DNA of 64,000 nt from Caprella mutica (GCA_947561585.1 CANNZV010001112.1:226874-290873), one strand, 5' to 3'. Positions 47,440 to 60,441 are shown, numbered from the stretch's first letter. Numbers and translations are program-made. The notes: generated by a model from the sequence alone, not told the origin.

Positions 47440-49709
47440 TTTCGCATCTTCTATACCAACCTGCTAGTGTATCTTTGCCAGTACCACATCTTGCATACCA
47501 CCTCCTAGTGTATCTTTGCCAGTACCACATCTTCCATACCACTTCCTAGTGTATCTTTGCCAGTACCACATCTTCTATACCACCTCCTAGTGTATCTTTG
47601 CCAGTACCACATCTTGCATACCACCTCCTAGTGTATCTTTGCCAGTACCACATCTTCTATACCACCTCCTAGTGTATCTTTGCCAGTACCACATCTTCTA
47701 TACCACCTCCTAGTGTATCTTTGCCAGTACCACATCTTCCATACCACTTCCTAGTGTATCTTTGCCAGTACCACATCTTGCATACCACCTCCTAGTGTAT
47801 CTTTGCCAGTACCACATCTTGCATACCACCTCCTAGTGTATCTTTGCCAGTACCACATCTTCTATACCACCTCCTAGTGTATCTTTGCCAGTACCACATC
47901 TTCTATACCACCTCCTAGTGTATCTTTGCCAGTACCACATCTTCTATACCACCTCCTAGTGTATCTTTGCCAGTACCATATCTTCTATACCACCTCCTAG
48001 TGTATCTTTGCCAGTACCACATCTTGCATACCACCTCCTAGTGTATCTTTGCCAGTACCACATCTTGCATACCACCTCCTAGTGTATCTTTGCCAGTACC
48101 ACATCTTCTATACCACCTCCTAGTGTATCTTTGCCAGTACCACATCTTCTATACCACCTCCTAGTGTATCTTTGCCAGTACCACATCTTCTATACCACCT
48201 CCTAGTGTATCTTTGCCAGTACCATATCTTCTATACCACCTCCTAGTGTATCTTTGCCAGTACCACATCTTCTATACCACCTCCTAGTGTATCTTTGCCA
48301 GTACCACATCTTCTATACCACCTCCTAGTGTATCTTTGCCAGTACCACATCTTCCATACCACTTCCTAGTGTATCTTTGCCAGTACCACATCTTCTATAC
48401 CACCTCCTAGTGTATCTTTGCCAGTACCACATCTTCTATACCACCTCCTAGTGTATCTTTGCCAGTACCACATCTTCTATACCACCTCCTAGTGTATCTT
48501 TGCCAGTACCACATCTTCCATACCACTTCCTAGTGTATCTTTGCCAGTACCACATCTTCTATACCACCTCCTAGTGTATCTTTGCCAGTACCACATCTTC
48601 TATACCACCTCCTAGTGTATCTTTGCCAGTACCACATCTTCTATACCACCTCCTAGTGTATCTTTGCCAGTACCACATCTTCCATACCACTTCCTAGTGT
48701 ATCTTTGCCAGTACCACATCTTCTATACCACCTCCTAGTGTATCTTTGCCAGTACCACATCTTCTATACCACCTCCTAGTGTATCTTTGCCAGTACCACA
48801 TCTTCTATACCACCTCCTAGTGTATCTTTGCCAGTACCACATCTTCTATACCACTTAATAGTGTATCTTTGCCAGTACCACATCTTCTATACCACTTCCT
48901 AGTGTATCTTTGCCAGTACCACATCTTCTATACCACCTCCTAGTGTATCTTTGCCAGTACCACATCTTCTATACCACCTCCTAGTGTATCTTTGCTAGTA
49001 CCACATCTTCCATACCACTTCCTAGTGTATCTTTGCCAGTACCACATCTTCCATACCACTTCCTAGTGTATCTTTGCCAGTACCACATCTTCCATACCAC
49101 TTCCTAGTGTATCTTTGCCAGTACCACATCTTCCATACCACTTCCTAGTGTATCTTTGCCAGTACCACATCTTCTATACCACTTCCTAGTGTATCTTTGC
49201 CAGTACCACATCTTCTATACCACCTCCTAGTGTATCTTTGCCAGTACCACATCTTCTATACCACCTCCTAGTGTATCTTTGCCAGTACCACATCTTCTAT
49301 ACCACTTCCTAGTGTATCTTTGCCAGTACCACATCTTCTATACCACTTCCTAGTGTATCTTTGCCAGTACCACATCTTCTATACCACTTCCTAGTGTATC
49401 TTTGCCAGTACCACATCTTCTATACCACCTCCTAGTGTATCTTTGCCAGTACCACATCTTCTATACCACCTCCTAGTGTATCTTTGCCAGTACCACATCT
49501 TCCATACCACTTCCTAGTGTATCTTTGCCAGTACCACATCTTCCATACCACTTCCTAGTGTATCTTTGCCAGTACCACATCTTCCATACCACTTCCTAGT
49601 GTATCTTTGCCAGTACCACATCTTCCATACCACTTCCTAGTGTATCTTTGCCAGTACCATATCTTGCATACCACTTCCTAGTGTATCTATCCAGTACCAC
49701 ATCTTGCAT
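47440..49709. repeat. Minisatellite, 41-bp unit, about 55 copies, nested higher-order structure
   Basis: The unit runs ctagtgtatctttgccagta, ccacatcttctataccacct, c. Variants cttgcat, cttccat and cttctat combine with acctc/acttc and occasional catatc. Variant order shows repeated blocks of 6 and of 4 units. This is the largest array in the window. Confidence 0.97.
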
Positions 49710-50482
49710 TTTATGTTTCCCATTAACTCGAATTGCTACAAGTTGCGAGAACTTTTTTCCAGTGAGATGCGAGTTGTGCGACTGTCGCACCGCTGGAGAA
49801 GAAAGAACCAAAAAGTTGCGACAACTATTCGTAGCGCCTTTATCAGCTAGGACGTTAGGTGAAATGTCTCCAATGATTTGCTACGTGAAAACTGATGCAA
49901 TGGTCTGCATGGTGTGACTTGCCTGTTGTATAGTGAGCTACCACTAAATGACAATGTGGACTTATTTGATATTTTAAACAGTGATTATAGTTACCATTTA
50001 ATGATATTTTGTGTGATTGTGCTATTGATGAGTTATACTGGGCTATAAGGGTTATATTTTAAAATTTGTTTCGAAGAACACTATAAAATATCAAAGTGTA
50101 TAGTGGTTAATCTAAATATGTGATATCACGCAGCTTTGTTTATAGTGTGTTTGTATATGTTATAGTTACTTGATGCTCCTGTATAGTTTATATTGTTAAA
50201 AGTGTGTTAAATTTCCGGCGGTAGTTGCAGAAGGAGCTTTATAATGTTTCCGAAGCGTGTATATACTTAGCTTTCGATTTAAACTTCAGTTGTAATACAC
50301 GAAGCGACGGAGAAGTTCCCAATTTGATGGCATTTTAGAGTGATTTCAAACTTTGCTGCTGGCTTGCTGCCTGCCTGCACTCAACTATTTTAATTTTCAC
50401 CATTTTTGAATACTTTTTCGAAGCTGAAGTGTATAAAACTTATATAGTGATAACGTGACGATAATGCTATAGTGTGATTATT

Positions 50483-50654
50483 AGGGTTGTGACCATATGC
50501 ACTTGAAATAATAGATCTTGAGAAAATCACTAACGAAGTAAAATAATATCGAATACTATATACCGCTGGTTTAGAACGATTTAATAGTCTTTAATTCAAT
50601 CAGTCTATAATATTTTCAGGATCTATGATTTTAAATGCATGTTGTCACAACCCT
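50483..50654 (-). mobile_element. F2 MITE, copy D
   Basis: TA|GGGTTGTGACCATATGC ... TTGTCACAACCC|TA. The interior order (actatataccgctggtttag) is that of copy B, so it lies on the - strand relative to copy A. Confidence 0.75.
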
Positions 50655-50747
50655 AGTGATTATAGTGAACATAATAGTACTACAATCATTAATGGCTATC
50701 TTTGGAATATAGAATATCTGAACACTACATAAACTGAATTAATTTTC

Positions 50748-50792
50748 CAAATGGCCTTTGGTTCTAAGGCAGATGTTAAACCCCTACTAAAA
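50748..50792 (+). repeat. R1 interspersed repeat, fragment
   Basis: aaatggcctttggttctaag followed by gcagatgttaaacccctact matches the 3' part of R1. A shorter match lies at 2359-2400. Confidence 0.5.
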
Positions 50793-51369
50793 TTGAAATT
50801 AATTTCCACAAAAATTAATGTAGTAAATCTTTCTATTTAATGTGAATCTTTTTTCGTAAGGAAATAATTTATTTTTTTAGTATAATTTTAGTGGTGTTTT
50901 CATGGTGTAGTTTAAAGAGTTATATTCTAAATAGAGTACCAACAGAGACGGAAGTTCTCTTGGAGTGCCTTCGCGTCCGCTACAATTTCTCTTTTGTGAA
51001 ACACTTTATATAACTGCTTCTTCTTAGAAGTTCTTTGTGAGACGCTTATACGGTTATATATTTCATGGAGTGTCGCTTGGTGCTTAGAGCAAGGGAATAA
51101 GATATTGTCATTCATTCATCTACTTCAAATCATAAAAAAACGTTTGAAAAAGTGTATGGATATTTGAATAAAACATCCATAGTTGTATTACAGTAACATT
51201 CATAAAAAAAATCATTATTAATTTTATTATAAGATCTCATAAAATTTATGTTTTATTTTTATTTTTTTATTGAAATTACGTCAATGTGAATACTTGGTAC
51301 AAATTAGTGTGTGATATAATTTATATCTTTTATTTCTCAGTAAATAACTTCATTGTATTTCTCTTACAG

Positions 51370-51498
51370 GCTCTACTGAGTGGTTCTAGTCGTGCTTTCC
51401 AGTACAGTGAAGAGGTAGTACATTCCGGTAGTCCAATACACCCCGACATGCCCCTCGACTCTGGTGGTAGTTACCTCTATCTTCTAACAAGCAACAGG
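51370..51498 (+). CDS. PLXN: Plexin, coding exon 3: end of the sema domain
   Basis: The exon supplies residues 556-598 (43 codons, phase 0 at both ends). The acceptor is ttctcttacag|GCT and the donor is AGG|GTGAGTAC. The peptide begins ALLSGSSRAFQYSEEVVH, then reads SGSPIHPDM and ends SYLYLLTSNR. The GSPxxxDM and LYLLT motifs match the final propeller blade of plexins just before the PSI domain. It directly continues the LIK that ends exon 2, despite a 42-kb intron between them. The next expected exon, encoding a cysteine-rich PSI domain, is not confidently found in the remaining 12.5 kb. Confidence 0.92.
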
Positions 51499-51601
51499 GT
51501 GAGTACACTATTAGTTGCATAGCAATTGCTGCTATATAAATTGATCTAGTGACTTTTAATACCTTCTTTCTTTCTGTAACATGTGGTGAACATTGGGTTT
51601 T

Positions 51602-51672
51602 GCTACCTATACGTAATTGTTAACAGTGCGCAATTGTTAATAGTGCGCAATTGTTAACAGTGCGCAATTGTT
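51602..51672. repeat. Short tandem repeat, 17-bp unit, about 4 copies
   Basis: Unit gtgcgcaattgttaaca, 100 bp downstream of exon 3. Confidence 0.8.
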
Positions 51673-52175
51673 GACTCTGTACATTTTTTAAATATTTGCT
51701 TTTGCAAATACTTGTGCTCTCATATTTTAAATCCTACTGATCATTTAATACCTGCATTCTACTTGATCATTTTAAAGTCATGCTATATTTCTGTATAGTT
51801 CAACTGTATTTCTCTACTGTAGTTCTAATCTGCAGTTGTCTAATTTAGAGTTGTTTCACAGTACTTTACGTTATTAAAGGAATGTCCTTAATATATGAAA
51901 GTACCGACACTATCCATATGGTGATTGAGCTAATCTAATTTCAGTCTACAGCTGCCCCTTATCACGCTGAAATTAACGTAGTGTTTATATTATGATAAGC
52001 AGACATTAAACTTCCATTTAGTGTGCTGTACAATCACCAGAAACACAGAGTATTAGTTAGCTATAAGGATAGATAGTGACTGAAATTAGAGGTAACGCCT
52101 TCTTCAGTTATTGTTTTGCACAAATTAATTATTTTCCATTTTAAAAGATTGTAGGAAAGCCATACTATTATATAA

Positions 52176-52592
52176 CCATTTCATTATAGTGCACATCTTC
52201 TCACCATTTCATTATAGTGCACATCTTCTCACCATTTCATTTGATTATAGTGCACATCTTCTCACCACTTCATTTCATTATAGTGCACATCTTCTCACCA
52301 TTTCATTATAGTGCACATCTTCTCACCATTTCATTATAGTGCACATCTTCTCACCATTTCATTTCATTATAGTACACATCTTCTCACCATTTCATTATAG
52401 TGCACATCTTCTCACCATTTCATTATAGTGCACATCTTCTCACCATTTCATTTCATTATAGTGCACATCTTCTCACCATTTCATTTCATTATAGTGCACA
52501 TCTTCTCACCACTTCATTGCATTATAGTGCACATCTTCTCACCATTTCATTTCATTATAGTGCACATCTTCTCACCATTTCATTTCATTATA
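52176..52592. repeat. Minisatellite, 23/28-bp unit, about 16 copies
   Basis: Unit cattatagtgcacatcttct plus caccattt; the longer form has an extra catt (catttcattatag). Both lengths are interspersed. Confidence 0.9.
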
Positions 52593-53290
52593 GCGTATTT
52601 GCCACATCTTCTAACCAGGTTACATTGTCGTAAGATCGACAGTCTCAGTTCGAGGGCTCACAGAAGTTTCGAATTGGTCTCTTTAAATTTTACGGCACTC
52701 CATGTCCGATTTTATTTGACAATTTAGACGGGGCGAGAGTTTATTTCTTTATTTGGGTGCTCTGGCCCCATACTGTGCCGTGGCACTTTTTTCTAATAAC
52801 TTTTGCTCGTTTAGAACCTTGAGTGTTTTTAAATTCCTATATTTAATTAGTTAATTTTGAGGAGTATGATTATGAATTTAATTATCATTTGCATGTAATA
52901 ATTATTATTTTGATATATTGTTGGACGTGTTTTTAGGATTATATAAACCTGTTATTATAGGATTATAGTAGGTTTATTTATTTGAAGAAAATTATTCTCT
53001 TAATATTAATTCTAATAAAGCATCAAAAATGTCCCCTTGTATTTAGTTATTAATAATAAACATAATATATAATTAGCTGCTCTGTGTACACCATTAATAA
53101 TTTAATGAATTAGTGTTTTTGTGTGTGATTAAGGTGTCTCGTTATAGTTTGTTTCTTTTGCAAGCATGTTTGCTAAAGACAAAGACACCTTTGTACCTCC
53201 CTCTGACGTAACAGTGTCAACCTGGTGCTAATGAATGACACACCTGCTGCCGCTACTGACACACTCAGGTGTGTTGGGATGAAGTGGGGG

Positions 53291-53465
53291 AGGAATTAGC
53301 GATCGGTTTCACATCTTCGGTCATATAAAAAAACGGTTTAATAATAATAATTATAATAATTTTTATACCTGTGAAAAAAATCATAAAAAATGAAATAATT
53401 TTTTATTCTATATAGTGTTTCTTGTATGACCGAAGGTGTGAAACCGATCAATAACTAATAACTTG
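53291..53465. mobile_element. F1 MITE, degraded ends
   Basis: Arms cgatcggtttcacatcttcg and cgaaggtgtgaaaccgatca are clear; the termini and the core are eroded. Confidence 0.65.
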
Positions 53466-54127
53466 TATAAATATTTTTGATTATGTTCTTCAAATATTTT
53501 AACAAGATTGAAATATAGAGAAAATAATTTTCTTTGCAAGTTTCTTCGATTTTTTTTTAATATTTGTTTTACATTCACTTTGCTATAAAAATATTGAAAT
53601 ATAACTGTTTAATCATTGATTTTTTTGAAAACGATTCCGTTTTTTTTTTTTAAATTTAATATCACCTGTACAGTGTCTCAATAATGACTAATCTAAGGGG
53701 ACTGAATTCAATAGCACATGCATTATAGATGTGGTAAAAAGTACAGCCCATCAATGTTCAGTGCGGCTGATGTTGCCAATCTTTATAGTAAGAGTTTTAT
53801 AGTCACAGGCTCCGTGCATCACGGGGAATAATTAATCATCTTACCCCATCATTATTATTAGGCCCCAAAGAAGAGTACCATAATAATTAGTGTATTGGCA
53901 AAGAAGGTGGGATGATCAGGCCTTGTGATGATGTAGTGGTTATTGAGAAAAAGAAAGGAAAATCAATTGAAATTAATTTCCAAATTGATATATGTTACTC
54001 GGTAGTTTTTAGATACGGGACGATACCAATTTAGATCGATTCCGAGTACCGATACCACAAAAAAACCGATACCGATACTTTTTCCCATAGTAATTTCTAC
54101 ACCTATATATTATAATGTACACCTTCA

Positions 54128-54336
54128 ATTCACACCTATAGGTACACCAGACTGGCTAGCTACACCCTCTATCACACCTATAGGTACACCAGACTGGCTA
54201 GCTACACCCTCTATCACACCTATAGGTACACCAGACTGGCTACACCCTCTATCACACCTATAGGTACACCAGACTGGCTACACCCTCTATCACACCTATA
54301 GGTACACCAGACTGGCTAGCTACACCCTCTATCACC
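54128..54336. repeat. Minisatellite, 42/38-bp unit, 5 copies
   Basis: Units contain cacacctataggtacaccag, actggctagctacaccctct and atc. Two copies lack the second gcta (38 bp). Confidence 0.9.
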
Positions 54337-54639
54337 CCTAATATTGACTATGCTCTTCATACACTTCAATGAAATGTAATGGCCATGTGATAATTAGAAA
54401 CTAATTATCTATACTCTACTGCTATTTTGCTAATTTCACTAATTGTTATTTCTATATTGCCAATTATGAGAGTAATTATTGTTAAAGCCTGCTAATTGCT
54501 ACCTAGCTACATAGTTAACATAATTGAACACATTCGTTACAATTGTCTAGTATTAAATTAGTAATATCAAGCGTACATATGTGTTCATGTGACTATTGCA
54601 TTAAAAGTTTCTGTAGTATGTTCTGTACTTTCTAGTCAC

Positions 54640-54742
54640 TTGTTTGTGAATCAGAGAAAAAAGTTATCTAAATCTTACAAATTTGTCGTCGTGTACTCAG
54701 ACCAATTTTAAAATATCTACCAGCATTACAATTAGTAAAGAG
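54640..54742 (+). repeat. R2 interspersed repeat, copy 3
   Basis: atcagagaaaaaagttatct, aaatcttacaaatttgtcgt, gtgtactcagacc, ccagcattacaattagtaaa. Confidence 0.7.
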
Positions 54743-55825
54743 TAAATAAACCGATAAATTATCTTTTCTCTCTGACTGCGCACCACCTGTGTTGTAATTA
54801 GTCTAAGCTGTACTCCAAATAAACCTCTACTAAATTAAACTATGTTCTCTAAGTATTCATCAATTGACTGAGTCTAGTGATGGTTTCCGTCTCATTTAGC
54901 TGTACCGCATGATCCACTCTTCTACCTGATGAATGTTGCTATTGTTTCACGCTACCAAAGACTTATTTATTAGTTCTCTAGTGGCTCTTCTTCGCGCCAC
55001 TTAATTTCACGCGTCAATAAACCAGAGAATAGTAACTAGCTACACTTTTTGGAGGTTGGTTGGTTGGTTCCTTTAACACACATATATAACGTGGCACCAA
55101 GTTGAACAATCATAGACAGAGTACCATAAATATGCTTACAGTCTATCTCGTCGTAAAACATAATTTCGGGAATTGTTTATTCGGAATTTGACGAGGTATG
55201 TCCGAGGTAAGACTTTGAACGTCGGCTGTTTGTTCTAACATTAAATAACGATTGAATGAACATCTATTTATGGTGGTAAATATTGAATAGTGTTACTGAC
55301 GATCAGTGATTGCATTTCCCCACATGCTTAATTCTAAATTCTTACTAAACTGCTACTTACTTATTTATCACTTATTTAATATAGTTCTAACTTAAAACAT
55401 CCTTAATTAATCTTAAAATCTTTTAAAATTACTAGTCTATAATTTATTTAATATAGTGACTTCAATAAGATGTTCACTGTTCTTTCCCGTACAGTTGCAT
55501 GTAAGACAGTATGTAGACTGTAGTTGGTGCCTGTATCGTGACTTATTGCTCTTGCCTGTGTCGAGATGTCACTGCAAAGCCTCGAGACTCTATTTAACAG
55601 ACTTTAGGTGCTACCGAAGTAATGATGCACACCACCGAAGATTTTCATTGGGAAACTCTATTAGCTCTCTATTTTGACACCAGATGTATGATTATAGCAC
55701 CCAAAGCTGTGTAAAATGAAGGCAGAGTGCTTTATTGGGAGCTTTACCTCTACTTTATTTCATTCTGTCTAACATTGGGAATTAGACTCACAATAATTCA
55801 GGTAATTATTCTGTTTGATCTATTA

Positions 55826-56070
55826 AGGGCCGTACACACGTAGGGTTTTATAAGTCTTTCCACCAGACTGTTTGCTAAGCTCCTCCTACTTCTCCCACGA
55901 GAATATAAGAAAAACGATATTATATTTGTTATTTATTTCAGTATCATGGATACTAACTGAAATAAACAATTATTATATCATTTTTCTTATATTCTCGTGG
56001 AAAAAGTAGGAGGAGCTTAACGAAAAGTGTGGTGGAAAGACTTTAAAAAAAACTACGTGTGTACGGCCCT
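55826..56070. mobile_element. Chimeric palindromic MITE: novel arms, F1-like centre
   Basis: The ends AGGGCCGTACACACGTAG and CTACGTGTGTACGGCCCT and the arms (tctttccacca, gctcctcctacttc) are inverted repeats unrelated to F1 or F2. The central part (tataagaaaaacgatattat ... atatcatttttcttata, with gtatcatggatac between) is the F1 centre. Confidence 0.75.
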
Positions 56071-58939
56071 CAACTCAGGTTTGCGTGAATGGCAGGTTCA
56101 ATTTAATTAAAATGAAATAATATTGAGATATTATTATGAATCGGATATAATCTGATGGTATGTGGTGTTTAACTCGAGATGTTTATTTTTCAATAGTAAT
56201 ATCATGTTATAATCACTGTAATTATAAATTTCAACTATCCTATTATGATTAAAATAACTCCTAAATTGCTAGACTGTGAGGGATAACCAAACTGTTTTTA
56301 GCTTATATTTTAAATGGCTTAGAAGGTTTCTTATATAACATGGTTACTCCTTGAGTGTACGTTATCTCGAGAACAAATTGGTGCTTGTTCTTGCCAGTGA
56401 AAAGTGTAACTGTTAGTGCATGCTCCAAGTGTTTCTGCTTTAAAGTCTTTGCCTTAATCTTGATGTTCTATCAAATATATACCAAGCTTTTAGTGTTGAA
56501 GTAAGGCAGAACTTGCACAGAAAGCGTCCTATCAATACTCTGAAATAGGGTGAATATGTGGATGTTTTCATTTCGACATACTATTACAGTTTGCTAAATG
56601 CTTTTTATTAAAATAAAAATAAAAATTAAATGAATTTTTTTTTAATGAAAAATATTTTTTTTTAATTAAAATTCTTTTCTAAATAAAAAAAATAATAATA
56701 AAAATGCACATATTATGGCTCATCATTTTGGTGGGAAAAATACCTATTGCCTATTATTATTATTTTTTTTTATAATTATTTGAGCATTGAATTGCAACTC
56801 TGCAGTTGATGCAGTTCGTATTGTTCACAATAAATGAGAGTGCCGTGTGTAGGAATATCGTTTGAAGTGTAACTGAGTTATCTTTGCTTTCAATGCCACA
56901 CTTGGAGAGTTAGCCTGTCTGGTGGTATTACTGATACTCGGGGTATTACTAGGCACTGTAGGTATTACTAATACCCAGGCTATTACTAGGCACTGTAGGT
57001 ATTACCTACTGCACATGAAAAGCATTAGTTACTCTATCTATTATTTTCTTTTTATATATTTTCTGTAATGATATTAAATTCCCTAGGATTGAACGCATAT
57101 CACCATTGGATTGCATTTGGTATTACATTCCTGCCTGACAGAGGGCTGGTTCCCCTTAGCGTTTGTGTTTCAATCGAGTTTGGTGTTAGAGACATAGAGT
57201 TAGGAGTGTCAGTTTGAGTACAGACAGTGCTCCTCTTGCCATGCTAGTGAAAATAACTTCTGTAACTCACTGTATAGTCCTTTGGATCGAAGTTTCAATA
57301 GCTTCTTTCTATACTTTATGAAGTAATGAAAAAATAGCTGTGTTCTGAACCTCTGATTGTATGTCTTCTTGGATAATTGAATTTTCTTTTTTATTTCAAT
57401 TTTTAAATGTGTTTCTAAGTGCTTTTTTGTTCTATTTCTCGCCTTAAGTAAGATAAATTTCCTATTATATTTAGCTCAATGATTTTCAGTATCCAGATTA
57501 GATCATGCCTTTCCCTTTGTGCAGTACAATGCTAGCCTCTCTCTCTCTCTCTCTGTTTCCCGATCAACTCCTAATGAAGTTAACAAGGAAACACTGGCAA
57601 GAAATCGCCCAAAAAACTCTCCTTGCCAGTTAGAGTTGTGTCTGTATTTTGTCAATCACGCACAGGCAAAAACATAATTGCTCACGTGTGTGTATGTGTG
57701 TGTGTTAAATTAACGCACTGTTCTATGGGTTTGATCACTTTAATAGATTTTGTTTAATTATTCACTCTTAATTATAACTCATCGTATAAGATTTATTATT
57801 TATTTGTGAATTATTATTCATGGTATTATATATGTGATTTATTTTAATTATTCTCTCGATTTATTATTAATCGTATAAGATTAATGATTTATTTAGTTAC
57901 ATTGATTAATGAATTAGTAAATAAATAATTTCATTTTAGAGACTACATATCTTAAATGAATTGGAAAATTGAGATTTCAGGTTATTTTTATTTATTACAT
58001 TTTTTATTTTAAATATAATACATATAATTGTTAAAAGTATTTTTCAATATTAGTGCATTTAGATAGTTTTGATTTTTCAATACGCCTTATTTCCCAACAT
58101 CAATAACTTATATTTTTTATATATTTTTTCCAATATAACTTTTTATTTTTTCCCACTATAATTTTTGGCGTAACCTTTTCTGTCACTCCCCCCCCCCCCC
58201 CCTTGTCTCTTTTTTCCCCCGGCAAAGTGATTTTCCCTCTCCGAGACGCCACTCGAGAGGCTTTTTCCCCTCTTTTCCGAGTGTCAATTATTTCCCTCTA
58301 TATTTTTTGTGCTGGTTGCCTTTATCGAATTATATCATCGTGTGGTTGCTTTATTGTTAATTGTTATTATTAGTAGTAAAAGATTATAAATTGTATCTAG
58401 TGGTTGTTATTATAGTTAATAATTGTATCCTTATTTTTCTTTCATTAAGTAAATTTAGTTATCTAATCATTCTGTATATAACTGAGTAAGAATATAATCT
58501 GATCAGTCTAGTTTAAAATTTTGAATCTATTGTTAGATTTTATTTCATAGAATTTTTATTATTCAAGTATTTATATTAAATTATTTAAATATATGTATAA
58601 ATTGTTTTAGTATTTATATTATATTATTTAAGTATATACATTATTTTGGTATTTAAATGAAATTATTCAAATATTAATATTATTTTTTTTCTTTTTTTTT
58701 TTATTAATTTATTCATTTCTTTATTCTTTAATTCTATTGTGCAATATCCCCTTCCATTCTAGCAGTTTCTTCTATTTTGTGAGTGTAGTCTCCGAGTCAC
58801 TAGTGAATATAATTAAGAAGAGATTAGCTATTTAAATTACTCTCCCAAACTCCCTATTGTGGTGAGTAATTAAAAAAACACTCGCTGTCATTCAGGCAAA
58901 CTATTTACACTAGAGCCTCTCTCTTCTAACTAATTCTTA

Positions 58940-59252
58940 ATGTATTCTATTTGATATCATGTGTATTCTATTTAATATTATGTGTATTCTATTTGATGTC
59001 ATGTGTATTCTATTTGATGTCATGTGTATTCTATTTGATGTCATGTGTATTCTATTTGGTGTCATGTGTATTCTATTTGATGTCATGTGTATTCTATTTG
59101 ATGTCATGTGTATTCTATTTGATGTCATGTGTATTCTATTTGATGTCATGTGTATTCTATTTGATGTCATGTGTATTCTATTTGATGTCATGTGTATTCA
59201 TTCTATTTGATGTCATGTGTATTCATTCTATTTGATATCATGTGTATTCTAA
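58940..59252. repeat. Minisatellite, 21-bp unit, about 14 copies
   Basis: Unit tgtattctatttgatgtcat plus g; the last copies have an additional catt. Confidence 0.95.
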
Positions 59253-60441
59253 TTTAATGTAATATATATTAAGGGGCATAAAGAATATAGTAATATTTAT
59301 TGAACATTATTTAACACTAGATATAAATAGAATAAAAGTTAAAGGATAGGAACTGTCACTATTGTTCAAAATTAGTTTCGTTTTTTAATGTCGGTGTACA
59401 ATATTTTTTATGCAAATTATTATGTATAGTAGAATTTATTTTCCTGTTACGAATAAAATAGCGTTTTAGATTTTCAGTAGATTATTTATATCGCATCAAA
59501 GTTTTATCATTGAAATACATAATTTTCTTGAATGAATTTACTTGTTAAGTATTTTAGATAGGTATTAGATAGGTTTCATATATTTAATTAACTTTTTTCT
59601 CCTTTGAGATGAGCATTTTATCCCCTCTAACGTGATTTAAATTCTCATCCGCACTTAATTTGCAAGCCCCATCTGTAGCTTCAATTGTACTAAATCTGAG
59701 CATAATCCCACTCTTTGGCCCTCTTTCTTGCCTCTTTAAACGAATTTAGCCCCCCTCATCCGCCCCCCCTCGCCCGCCCCCCCCCCCCTCGCCCCTCTTT
59801 GATTCCTCCCTATCTAGGATAAAAGACATGTACCTTTCTATTACCTAGTGCAGTAAAGTAACGTGTTTCAAAAGTTAGAACATTTGTGCTATTTAATTAT
59901 CAATATCATTGATCATTGAAATGTTTTAAATCTATTACATATTTCTAAATCTTTGCAGAATGTGTAATCATTATTTCAGTCTATTTCATATGTGAAAAAT
60001 TGAATAGATTAATATTATTATCACTTGTATTATATAATAAATTTCATCTCTGTTTTTGAATTGGCTTTAGCTTCAATTATAATGATTTACTTTTTCTTCC
60101 TTTGAGTTGACTCGTGTTTCCAGTATTTTATTTTCTCGTTTTCTAATTTATTATGAGGTGTTGTATCACAGGGAATTAACTAGTAAGTACTCAATTTCCT
60201 TTGCATTTGATGCCTCTAATTGCAATGAGATGTGTTAAAGCCTTTCGATGTCATTAGTGTAATTAATTACCTGCTTTGTATTTCTTTACTGGCTTTCAGT
60301 TATGTAACGTAGCTACTTAGCTTACGGAAATAGCAGTTACTGCTTAATTATCTCGGTGCTATCAGTGTTTTGATTCTCTGTGTAAATGTTAAAATTCTCT
60401 CCTAATTTTCATTTTATGTTTATTTTTTTATTTTTTTTTAT

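Larger units (their letters stand above)
9258..51369 (+). other. Plexin intron 2 (42.1 kb)
   Basis: Bounded by GTGAGT at 9258 and cttacag at 51369, phase 0. Roughly a fifth is minisatellite, and at least 16 F1 MITE copies and four F2 copies lie in it. Between the listed repeats, these stretches show nothing but AT-rich non-coding DNA: 9600-10470, 11740-13097, 13265-14250, 14950-15780, 18226-18900, 21975-24900, 25949-26557, 27950-29296, 31120-32000, 32945-33590, 33815-34550, 35130-35975, 37040-38500, 38550-39236, 41723-43030, 43975-45235, 45702-46525, 49710-50480 and 50795-51360. Region 24900-25170 has a weak 80-bp-scale repetition (aattc...attttctattgattttcacc). Region 38460-38900 has a weak 105-bp-scale one (gctaatgt...tatataaat). 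Confidence 0.8.

Noticed and set aside
47440..49709. CRISPR-like regular repetition
   Set aside because: Units are contiguous with no unique spacers, and the window is clearly animal DNA with spliced genes.
49648..49917. 89-codon + frame rich in cysteine after the 41-bp array
   Set aside because: It starts inside the repeat, matches no known domain, and the plexin sema sequence is continuous without it.
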